A stretch of 10,216 nt of DNA from Patescibacteria group bacterium (GTDB lineage: Bacteria > Patescibacteriota > Patescibacteriia > Patescibacteriales > UBA12465), in NCBI GenBank assembly GCA_021734825.1, contig JAIPIE010000026.1:1-10216 (forward strand), written 5' to 3'. Both the position numbers and the translations under genes were made by a program. The notes under the pieces are model-generated. The model was not told the DNA's origin. It did no database searches and saw nothing but the letters and a program-made list of their open reading frames with translations. Shown in pieces: positions 1-4,777 of this stretch. The first letter of the stretch is position 1. Each line of letters begins with the position of its first letter.

Positions 1-2
1 GA

Positions 3-1049
3 TCTTTGAACGTAAATGGCGCTGTTAATATTGCTAGTCCTTTGAATGTTGGTAGTGTTTCTAGTGCATTGACTTCTGCTAGCGGCTCTTTAGGAATAGC
101 TGGGTCAAAAGTATGGATTAATTCTTCTGGCAACGTCGGTATCGGCACCACTACTCCAATTACAAAATTAACTCTTGGTGCTTCTGCTAATGAACAAATT
201 AATGTTGGTGGGGGTCGCATCATTGGTTTAAATACTACTCCAATTAATGCTGATGAAGCGGTGCCTTTAACTTATCTTCAATCTAACTATGCTCCTATTG
301 GTTCAGGAGCTGGCTCTGCCTTTGTTCAAGGTGGTAATTCTTTTGGTGGCGTAGCTACCTTAGGTACAAACGATAATAACTTATTAAATATTGAAACAAA
401 TAACACCGCGAGAATGACGGTAGCAGCGGGGGGCAATATTGGGGTGGGGACTACGGCACCGCAAGTCGGGATGAAGATGGATGTTAGAAGTGATAGTGGC
501 GATGGTAATTCGGCTATAACTGCTTATGGTTATAATGGAAATGGGGGCATGGCAATTAAAGGACAGGGTTATGCAACTAATGGGATAGGGTCTAACTATG
601 GTATTTACGGTCTGTCTAATGGTGTCAGGGCTTCTGGAACTAATATTGGTGGTTATTTTACCGCTTCTGGAGCTTTAAATAATTATGCGTTAATCACTGG
701 AACAGGCAACGTCGGGATAGGTACCACTGTGCCATTAGGAAAATTGCAAATTGGAAATGTCACGAGCGGAACCGCTGAACCAACTTATCATGGAAGTTTA
801 ATTATTCAAGATTCCCCAGCTTCTTTAGAAGCTACTGGAGGCATAGAATTCAAATATAGTTCTTCCGGAAGTGGTTATGGTTGGAAAGTCGCGGCATTAA
901 ATGACGCTGGTTATGGATTAGGTTTTGGTTCTCGCATAGGTTCTACTACATGGTCACCAAAAATGTATATAAATGGAAGCACGGGAAACGTCGGGATAGT
1001 CGCCACATACCTAAAATATAAATTGTGTTTTTACATATTTTTTTACTGA
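3..1049 (+). CDS. 3'-truncated host surface/fibre-like repeat protein (5' end outside window)
   Basis: The frame is open from the first bases, so the gene starts outside the window; the TTG at 6 is not a convincing start. The product is rich in Gly, Ser, Thr and Asn and carries the repeat GNVGIGTTxP at residues 42-51, 143-152 and 234-243 (counted from the TTG), with intervening beta-rich segments. This repeat is common in CPR secreted or surface proteins and resembles phage tail-fibre architecture. A fourth copy begins near residue 327 (GNVGI) and breaks off: the conserved GTT is replaced by VATYLKY and a hydrophobic tail of a few residues before a stop, which looks like read-through into unrelated DNA. 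Such proteins usually continue with more repeats or a C-terminal domain. I infer the gene was interrupted by insertion of the downstream element. Exact role unknown; cell-surface adhesin is the best guess. Confidence 0.75.
   Translation, partial: SLNVNGAVNIASPLNVGSVSSALTSASGSLGIAGSKVWINSSGNVGIGTTTPITKLTLGASANEQINVGGGRIIGLNTTPINADEAVPLTYLQSNYAPIGSGAGSAFVQGGNSFGGVATLGTNDNNLLNIETNNTARMTVAAGGNIGVGTTAPQVGMKMDVRSDSGDGNSAITAYGYNGNGGMAIKGQGYATNGIGSNYGIYGLSNGVRASGTNIGGYFTASGALNNYALITGTGNVGIGTTVPLGKLQIGNVTSGTAEPTYHGSLIIQDSPASLEATGGIEFKYSSSGSGYGWKVAALNDAGYGLGFGSRIGSTTWSPKMYINGSTGNVGIVATYLKYKLCFYIFFY
985..1000. other. Candidate left attachment junction (attL) inside a GNVGIG repeat
   Basis: The 13 bases AACGTCGGGATAG at 987-999 match exactly 708-720, an intact repeat in the same gene. 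At 708-720 the repeat goes on with GTACCACTGTGCC; at 1000 homology stops and non-coding AT-rich DNA begins. This is what an insertion into the repeat would leave. The matching right junction would lie beyond the window, so this is inference from one side only. Confidence 0.45.
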
Positions 1050-1188
1050 AATAGCTATCACTCAATAGAGACACTATTAACATTTTAAATCTTGCTATTC
1101 CTAATTAAAATGGATAAATTACGAGTTTTTATAGCAACAGTTAAATACTAATAGATAGCCTCGGCTTTTTATTCACTGTCCTTTATTT

Positions 1189-1239
1189 GGCAAAATTTGC
1201 CACCGTGTTGCGATTTTTAGCATGGTTTGAGTAAACCAT
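1189..1239. repeat. Two closely spaced palindromes in non-coding DNA
   Basis: GGCAAAATTTGCC at 1189-1201 is a perfect palindrome around a central A. ATGGTTT at 1222-1228 pairs with AAACCAT at 1233-1239 around a GAGT loop. No gene is seen in 1050-1511 apart from these and the TTGAC repeats that follow. Near an element end and upstream of a tyrosine recombinase they could be recombinase or regulator binding sites; that role is inferred. Confidence 0.35.
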
Positions 1240-1361
1240 CGAGATAGAAAAAAACTAGTTAAATTTATGATAAAAAAAGTGAGAAAAAAATAATGGGTTG
1301 GTTGTGCCTACTACGAAAATAGCCTGGCGAGTAAAAAACTGCTTTTTCTGAATTTAGAAAT

Positions 1362-1446
1362 TTGACTAAAAAATCGAAAAGGGGCGTCTTTATTCGAGAA
1401 AACTTGACTTTATTTGACTTAATTTGTATTTAGAGTATCGTTTGAC
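1362..1446 (+). promoter_or_regulatory. TTGAC repeats and possible promoter of the tyrosine recombinase
   Basis: TTGAC occurs four times, at 1362, 1404, 1414 and 1442, in an AT-rich stretch. The copy at 1404-1409 (TTGACT) lies 17 bp before TATTTA at 1427-1432, a weak but correctly spaced -35/-10 pair. The cluster could also be a binding array. No other signal in 1240-1440 was convincing. Confidence 0.3.
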
Positions 1447-1450
1447 GGTT

Positions 1451-1476
1451 AACGACCGTGAGATGCAGCGGTCGTT
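1451..1476 (+). promoter_or_regulatory. Leader hairpin upstream of the tyrosine recombinase
   Basis: AACGACCG at 1451-1458 pairs perfectly with CGGTCGTT at 1469-1476 around a 10-base loop, 35 bases before the preferred ATG at 1512. It could be an RNA hairpin in the leader or an operator. Its presence argues against a GTG start at 1458, which lies inside the stem. Confidence 0.4.
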
Positions 1477-1511
1477 GCACTTTAATAATTAATAAACTAA
1501 CATCAAAATTT

Positions 1512-2351
1512 ATGACAAACGAATTAAGAGAAAAAATGAGCGAGTTCGAAAAATGGCTTTTAGTTAAAAAAGGGATTTCCTATGTGACTATCGCCGGGTA
1601 TAAAGGTTCGGCCAGTCGGTTAATAAGATTTCTAAAAACTTTTGAACCGACACACGATCAAGTTATAAACTACATCGTGAAAATGCACGAACGAGGCTTT
1701 TCTTACAGCCACATCGTTAACACTTCTTTAGCGCTGGAGTGGTACACGGAATTTATTGGCAACCGCATTCAACTGGGCAGGCCAAAAAAACCGAGAACGA
1801 TTATTAAAGACACACTGAGCGAAGCAGAAGTCACGCTGCTTATTGACGCCTCTAAAAATGTCCGAGAAAAAGCGATTATCTCTTTACTCGCTTATTCGGG
1901 AATTAGAAACAAGGAGCTTTGTCGGTTAAAGGTGAGCGACGTTAATTTAGGAGAAAATATGCTTAGAGTAATTCAAGGTAAAGGAATGAAAGACCGCTTA
2001 ATTAATATCAGCGGCGATTGTTCCCGGATACAGATTGATTACTTGAATCAATTTCCTAGAAAATCAGACGATTATATGTTTACCACTATTAAGAAAGGAA
2101 ACCGTTATGATCAAAGCGATTTAAGAAAACTGGTTCACGTTCTCGCTAAAAGAGCGAAAATAAATAAAAGAATTTATCCGCATCTTTTGCGTCATAGCCT
2201 AGCGACTAATTTACTTAAACGAGGAGCTAATCTTTATATGATTAAAGAACAGCTCGGCCACGTATTCTTAGAAACAACGGCCACATATTTAAGAACATTT
2301 CCATTAAATATCAGAAATCAATATCATATGTTCGTACCAAGTTATATGTAA
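1512..2351 (+). CDS. Tyrosine recombinase / XerC-XerD-like integrase
   Basis: A 279-aa site-specific recombinase of the phage integrase family, which cuts and rejoins DNA through a 3'-phosphotyrosine intermediate. The N-terminal half (about 1-95) is a SAM-like core-binding domain starting with a KWLLVKKGIS-type helix; the catalytic domain follows. All catalytic residues can be placed: Arg132 (SGIRNKEL), Lys157 (GKGMKDR), His224 and Arg227 (HLLRHS), His250 (QLGH) and nucleophile Tyr259 (TATYLR). Length is normal for the family (about 280-300 aa). I chose ATG 1512 because the 18 residues gained from GTG 1458 do not look like protein and that codon lies in a hairpin. The gene sits near the left end of the element and has its own terminator. 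It may integrate or excise the phage or resolve dimers; its target is unknown. Function is secure, role is inferred. Confidence 0.93.
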   Translation: MTNELREKMSEFEKWLLVKKGISYVTIAGYKGSASRLIRFLKTFEPTHDQVINYIVKMHERGFSYSHIVNTSLALEWYTEFIGNRIQLGRPKKPRTIIKDTLSEAEVTLLIDASKNVREKAIISLLAYSGIRNKELCRLKVSDVNLGENMLRVIQGKGMKDRLINISGDCSRIQIDYLNQFPRKSDDYMFTTIKKGNRYDQSDLRKLVHVLAKRAKINKRIYPHLLRHSLATNLLKRGANLYMIKEQLGHVFLETTATYLRTFPLNIRNQYHMFVPSYM

Positions 2352-2370
2352 AATAAATTTGGTAAAAGAG

Positions 2371-2403
2371 GAACCAACCCTGACACGGCTTGGTTCTTTT
2401 TTT
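2371..2403 (+). terminator. Rho-independent terminator after the tyrosine recombinase
   Basis: GAACCAA at 2371-2377 pairs with TTGGTTC at 2390-2396, followed directly by a run of T to about 2403. It lies 20 bases after the recombinase stop and separates it from the next transcription unit. Confidence 0.85.
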
Positions 2404-2472
2404 ATCAATTTTCCTTTAAACCGCCAAAAAGTTATTAAAAAACTATAAAAAACAGTTAAAATATTTATCAAC

Positions 2473-2501
2473 TTGCCCATCATTATTTTTTAATCTATAA
2501 T
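2473..2501 (+). promoter_or_regulatory. Sigma70-type promoter of the 2614 gene
   Basis: TTGCCC at 2473-2478 and a perfect TATAAT at 2496-2501 are separated by 17 bp. A second candidate -35, TTGACA at 2544-2549, is followed 17 bp later by AAATAT and could serve as an alternative. Just after the TATAAT, ATAATATGAACATAAA (2506-2521) resembles TATGATATGAGCATAAA at 3519-3535, upstream of the 3563 gene. Confidence 0.55.
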
Positions 2502-2566
2502 AAGCATAATATGAACATAAATTTTCCCTAAAAACATGCCATCTTGACAAATTTACATAAAATAGC

Positions 2567-2597
2567 AAATATTCCCTGTCGAAAGACGGGAATATTT
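2567..2597 (+). promoter_or_regulatory. Strong leader hairpin upstream of the 2614 gene
   Basis: A 13-bp stem pairs 2567-2580 with 2585-2597, with one bulged T at 2577 and a GAAA tetraloop at 2581-2584. There is no T run that would make it a terminator. It ends 16 bases before the ATG. The core (TGTCGAAAGACGGG) resembles the leader hairpin before the 3563 gene (TGCCGAATAAAGGTCGGGG). Likely roles are RNA-level control or protection, or a protein binding site. Confidence 0.55.
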
Positions 2598-2613
2598 TAT
2601 AAAAAACAATCAT

Positions 2614-3423
2614 ATGAAAGCCTATTGCTCAGCAGTTAAAGAAAAAATGCTGGAATTAACTAGGCTTTTTTGTATAGAAAATAACATTTTTCAGCGTTTT
2701 GTTATCATTTATAAATATATTACCCTTATTGACAAGGATCCGATAACAAAAGATATTTTACAAGGCATTTTTGAAAACACTGTTAAAGTTATGGGTGAGG
2801 CTGGTCAAGGGCTAAATGAAGACAAATTCCTGAACGTTAAAAGCGAAGTAATCCATACCAATGAATTTTGGGTATATTATTCCAATCTCAAGATAATATA
2901 TAGCCGGATGAAGAAGATTAAAGAATGTAAGATAGCCGATAAGAAGGAGTTTGATGATTTATGTCGTCTTTTCTCCAAGCCCTATTCCAAAGAATCCTTA
3001 AAACTATCTTTTAAGGTAATAAACAGCAATATTTTTGAGCAATTAGATCAAAAGAGTTTTTTAAGTGAAGATGAGGATGATAAAAAAACCTATTTTGACC
3101 AAAAAAGAAGTATTCTTTGGATAAAGGCGCAAAAGGTGCCAATTGGTAAACAGGATAAAATCGGTAATGCCCATAAACTTCTTAAATACATCTTCATTGA
3201 TAATAAGGAAAATCTAGACGATGACTTCTTTTATTCGGAAATTGCTGAAGATGAATTTAACGACTTTGATGAATACAAGGAAAATCGACAACGCTGGAAA
3301 AGATACCACAATGTTTGTTCTGAGGTTAACAAGAAGATTGAAGATGCTATTAAGATTAAAGACTTCCTGTTATTTAACACCGGAAGAAAAGGAAAAGTTA
3401 AATTAAATAAAAAATACCTCTAA
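2614..3423 (+). CDS. Hypothetical soluble protein, possible DNA-binding regulator
   Basis: A 269-aa protein of unknown function; no catalytic motif, signal peptide or membrane segment is visible. It is rich in Lys, Glu, Asp, Ile and Phe. The N-terminal part (1-140) looks all-helical. An acidic stretch (SEDEDDKKT, about 150-158) leads into a C-terminal region (about 165-269) with NAHKLLKYIF, then an acidic FYSEIAEDEFNDFDEY segment, then a basic end (FNTGRKGKVKLNKKYL). The C-terminal pattern reminds me of winged-helix-like domains in uncharacterised CPR proteins; this is recollection, not proof. It has its own promoter, leader hairpin and terminator, between the recombinase and the virion genes, a position often held by phage regulators. 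I would not assign a function. Confidence 0.7.
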   Translation: MKAYCSAVKEKMLELTRLFCIENNIFQRFVIIYKYITLIDKDPITKDILQGIFENTVKVMGEAGQGLNEDKFLNVKSEVIHTNEFWVYYSNLKIIYSRMKKIKECKIADKKEFDDLCRLFSKPYSKESLKLSFKVINSNIFEQLDQKSFLSEDEDDKKTYFDQKRSILWIKAQKVPIGKQDKIGNAHKLLKYIFIDNKENLDDDFFYSEIAEDEFNDFDEYKENRQRWKRYHNVCSEVNKKIEDAIKIKDFLLFNTGRKGKVKLNKKYL

Positions 3424-3443
3424 AGTTCTGAAAAAATATAGCT

Positions 3444-3472
3444 AAAAAGGCCTGTAAAACAGGTCTTTTTTT
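3444..3472 (+). terminator. Rho-independent terminator after the 2614 gene
   Basis: GGCCTGT at 3449-3455 pairs with ACAGGTC at 3459-3465 (one G-T pair) around an AAA loop. It is flanked by AAAAA on the left and a T run (3466-3472) on the right, so it could act in both directions. Confidence 0.85.
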
Positions 3473-3475
3473 GTT

Positions 3476-3508
3476 GTTCTGAAAAATGGTACAGGAACTT
3501 TTCAGAAC
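3476..3508. promoter_or_regulatory. Perfect 10-bp inverted repeat, likely operator of the virion gene block
   Basis: GTTCTGAAAA at 3476-3485 and TTTTCAGAAC at 3499-3508 are perfect inverted copies with a 13-bp spacer. A third copy, AGTTCTGAAAA, lies at 3424-3434 just after the 2614 stop. The palindrome ends 10 bp before a -10-like TATGAT (3519-3524), so it covers the -35 region: a typical repressor site. The regulator is unknown; the 2614 product is the nearest candidate. Confidence 0.55.
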
Positions 3509-3518
3509 TCAGTTTGTT

Positions 3519-3524
3519 TATGAT
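3519..3524 (+). promoter_or_regulatory. -10-like element for the 3563 gene and virion operon
   Basis: TATGAT matches TATAAT at five of six positions and lies about 40 bases before the ATG at 3563. No good -35 is seen at 17 bp; the inverted repeat at 3476-3508 occupies that region. The surrounding sequence repeats that at 2506-2521. Confidence 0.45.
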
Positions 3525-3535
3525 ATGAGCATAAA

Positions 3536-3558
3536 CTGCCGAATAAAGGTCGGGGCAG
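3536..3558 (+). promoter_or_regulatory. Leader hairpin that may hide the ribosome binding site of the 3563 gene
   Basis: CTGCCGA at 3536-3542 can pair with TCGGggCAG at 3550-3558 (two bulged G). The only purine-rich ribosome-binding candidate, GGGG at 3552-3555, is in the stem, 7 bases before the ATG at 3563. Folding would restrict translation of this gene, which is plausible for a dose-sensitive ssDNA-binding protein. Confidence 0.45.
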
Positions 3559-3562
3559 AACA

Positions 3563-3859
3563 ATGAATAAAAATAACAATAAAACTATGTTTATTTTGAA
3601 AGGAAAAATTAAAGATGACAAAACAAAAGATTTTGTCAGCAAAGATGGAGTCCCTGGTGTTGTACGCTCATTATTTATCGACCCATTAGGTAGTATTTAC
3701 CCCGTAAAGGTAAACGTGCCGTTGGATCGAGATTTTGGACCAGTCGGCTCAGAAATAGAGCTTGAAGTTAACGTCTTCCCTTATGACTATGTCGATGGGG
3801 TGAGGAAAAGAGCTTATCTCTCTATTTACGTGTCTGAAAATGCAAGTGATAAAAAATAG
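3563..3859 (+). CDS. Small protein in the gene V position, candidate ssDNA-binding protein
   Basis: A 98-aa protein starting MNKNNNKTMFILKGKI, with a beta-strand-rich pattern and no membrane segment or signal peptide. Alternating hydrophobic residues (YPVKVNVPLD, SEIELEVNVFPYDY, RAYLSIYVSE) and basic patches fit a compact beta-barrel such as an OB-fold. In Ff phages the gene upstream of VII-IX-VIII is gene V, an 87-aa OB-fold protein that coats the viral strand and blocks complementary-strand synthesis. Here too the gene is first in the block, before two 33-aa membrane proteins and the major coat gene, and it has a leader hairpin that may tune translation. The function is inferred from size, fold pattern and position; no specific family motif was recognised. 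Confidence 0.6.
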   Translation: MNKNNNKTMFILKGKIKDDKTKDFVSKDGVPGVVRSLFIDPLGSIYPVKVNVPLDRDFGPVGSEIELEVNVFPYDYVDGVRKRAYLSIYVSENASDKK

Positions 3860-3865
3860 AAATAT

Positions 3866-3905
3866 GGGGCGGCAAGGAATAATTATAGTCCTGTAAGTCC
3901 GCTCC
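3866..3905 (+). promoter_or_regulatory. Two-part intergenic hairpin between gene V-like and small coat genes
   Basis: GGGGCGG at 3866-3872 pairs with CCGCTCC at 3899-3905 (one G-T pair), and inside it AGGA at 3875-3878 pairs with TCCT at 3889-3892. No T run follows, so it is not a standard terminator. It begins 7 bases after the 3563 stop and could be an RNA processing or stability element; the Ff virion operon is known to be processed around its small genes. Confidence 0.4.
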
Positions 3906-3923
3906 AGTCTCTAAATTAATCTT

Positions 3924-4091
3924 ATGAATTTCAATGAAATTTTATTCCATTACCAAGTGTTAGACAGTATGGATAACATTATAAATTTAACCGCCACTTT
4001 TGTATTGCCAATTGCCGGCTTATTTTTCTTTGTAAAAATAGCCTTAGGCGCAATTATCATAATTTATGTGGCTAAAAAAATATGGAAATAA
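3924..4091 (+). CDS. 55-aa membrane protein, candidate minor coat protein
   Basis: A short ORF beginning MNFNEILFHYQVLDSM and ending in a basic AKKIWK tail. The middle is hydrophobic: a first stretch around residues 22-36 and a second, stronger one around 37-50 (KIALGAIIIIYVA), possibly one long helix. An uncharged-to-acidic N-terminus, one membrane span and a Lys-rich C-terminus is the plan of filamentous-phage coat subunits inserted without a signal peptide. It ends ten bases into the next small gene, so the two are translationally coupled. Position between the gene V-like protein and the major coat gene supports a structural role. Assignment is from context; sequences this small cannot be matched to a family by eye. 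Confidence 0.6.
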   Translation: MNFNEILFHYQVLDSMDNIINLTATFVLPIAGLFFFVKIALGAIIIIYVAKKIWK

Positions 4092-4183
4092 ATGGAATTG
4101 AATTCGTGCAGATTTACACGCCGCTAATTATTATTATCTTGATAATTTGGGGCTTAAGAAAAATAAAAGATAGTTTGAAATAA
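4082..4183 (+). CDS. 33-aa membrane protein, pVII/pIX-like tip protein candidate
   Basis: This ORF starts MEINGIEFVQIYTP, has one hydrophobic helix (LIIIILIIWGL) and ends basic (RKIKDSLK). It overlaps the preceding gene by 10 bases and is followed after one base by the next 33-aa ORF. Ff phages have two tiny membrane proteins in this place, pVII (33 aa) and pIX (32 aa), which cap the end of the virion that leaves the cell first and bind the packaging hairpin. Matching size, tandem layout, tight coupling and position upstream of pVIII make this a strong positional analogue. No direct sequence similarity can be claimed. Confidence 0.6.
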   Translation: MEINGIEFVQIYTPLIIIILIIWGLRKIKDSLK

Positions 4184-4184
4184 T

Positions 4185-4286
4185 ATGACCGAATTTGAGG
4201 CGGCAACTGAATTAATTAAATGGTGTTTATGGGCAGGATTTGTCGGTCTTATTCTTATTCCGTTCTTTATTAACAATCGAAAATAA
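4185..4286 (+). CDS. 33-aa membrane protein, second pVII/pIX-like tip protein candidate
   Basis: The ORF starts MTEFEAATELIKW, continues as a hydrophobic helix (CLWAGFVGLILIPFFI) and ends NNRK. Its acidic N-terminus, single span and short basic tail match small coat proteins that insert without a leader peptide. It begins one base after the previous stop and lies 23 bases before the major coat ATG. Together with the preceding ORF it forms a pair like gene VII and gene IX of Ff. Which of the two corresponds to which cannot be decided here. Confidence 0.6.
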   Translation: MTEFEAATELIKWCLWAGFVGLILIPFFINNRK

Positions 4287-4295
4287 AGACTAGAA

Positions 4296-4303
4296 AGGGG
4301 GTG
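4296..4303 (+). promoter_or_regulatory. Strong Shine-Dalgarno site of the major coat gene
   Basis: AGGGGGTG is one mismatch from the anti-SD complement AGGAGGTG and sits 6 bases before ATG 4310. It includes the GTG at 4301, which would otherwise be a start; the SD spacing makes 4310 the better start. Most other starts in the block lack a clear SD, so this one stands out as the highly translated gene. Confidence 0.75.
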
Positions 4304-4309
4304 AAAATT

Positions 4310-4558
4310 ATGCTTAAGAAGATTGGAATCGGTTTAATGTCTTTCCTCGGTTTGTTTGGCTTAACGGCTAACTTTGCTAAGGCGGCAGCCGATGCTGACC
4401 TGGTCAACTCTTTAGCTAGCACCACCGATTTATTAAAGGATAACGCTTATGCGTTTATCCCTTATATCTTAGGAGTGTTCGGCGCCGTCATCACATTAAC
4501 CTTGATTATCAAGGGTATCATGTGGGGCGTTAAGAAAATCAGGGGCACGATCAAATAG
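4310..4558 (+). CDS. Major coat protein, pVIII-like
   Basis: An 82-aa precursor with the full pVIII plan. Residues 1-25 form a signal peptide: MLKK, a hydrophobic core (IGIGLMSFLGLFGLTA), and an Ala-rich cleavage site (AKA/AA, after residue 25 or 27). The mature chain of about 55-57 residues starts acidic and amphipathic (DADLVNSLASTTDLLKD), has one transmembrane helix at about 47-72 (YILGVFGAVITLTLIIKGI) and ends basic (KKIRGTIK), which in filamentous phage faces the DNA inside the virion. Length matches M13 pVIII (73-aa precursor, 50 mature). It has by far the best ribosome binding site of the block and is followed by a GC-rich hairpin, both expected for the most abundant virion protein. 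The alternative GTG start at 4301 would add three residues but uses part of the SD. Confidence 0.85.
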   Translation: MLKKIGIGLMSFLGLFGLTANFAKAAADADLVNSLASTTDLLKDNAYAFIPYILGVFGAVITLTLIIKGIMWGVKKIRGTIK

Positions 4559-4562
4559 TTTA

Positions 4563-4588
4563 TCGCCCCGCTTTAACCGGCGGGGCGA
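4563..4588 (+). terminator. GC-rich hairpin after the major coat gene (attenuating terminator or 3' mRNA stabiliser)
   Basis: TCGCCCCGC at 4563-4571 pairs perfectly with GCGGGGCGA at 4580-4588 around an 8-base loop, four bases after the coat stop. What follows is AAACTCCTTTCTT rather than a T run, so termination should be partial. Ff phages have a terminator between VIII and III that keeps coat levels far above pIII. Confidence 0.65.
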
Positions 4589-4612
4589 AAACTCCTTTCT
4601 TAAAATAACTTT

Positions 4613-4777
4613 ATGTTTACTAATATTTTAATCGTGATTTTAATAGCTATTCTCGTCCATTTAGATTATCAGTTTTATAAAACATACACCGAGCCCAGGC
4701 TTTATCACGACCGGCTCAAGCTAGATGAAATTTATAAGAATTGGCGAGAGATAACGAAACAACAAGATGAAAAATAA
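4613..4777 (+). CDS. 54-aa membrane-anchored protein of unknown function
   Basis: The N-terminus is a strong hydrophobic helix (MFTNILIVILIAILVHL) followed by a charged, helical tail (YQFYKTYTEPRLYHDRLKLDEI and onward, ending QQDEK). The layout suggests one membrane anchor with a cytoplasmic tail of about 36 residues. The gene lies between the coat hairpin and the adhesin gene and overlaps the latter by 11 bases, indicating coupled translation. I know of no Ff gene in this position; it could be an extra minor coat or assembly protein, or a chaperone of the adhesin. No family recognised. Confidence 0.6.
   Translation: MFTNILIVILIAILVHLDYQFYKTYTEPRLYHDRLKLDEIYKNWREITKQQDEK

Noticed and set aside
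1151..1172. AGCCTCGGCT followed by T run as a terminator near the left junction
   Set aside because: The loop would be two bases, too short to form a stable hairpin.
1458..1511. Upstream GTG start of the tyrosine recombinase, adding 18 residues
   Set aside because: The extra residues are not family-like, the GTG lies inside the 1451-1476 hairpin, and the ATG at 1512 gives a normal-length protein.
3221..3406. 61-aa reading frame on the + strand
   Set aside because: It lies wholly inside the 2614-3423 gene in another frame and has no start signal or protein-like pattern.
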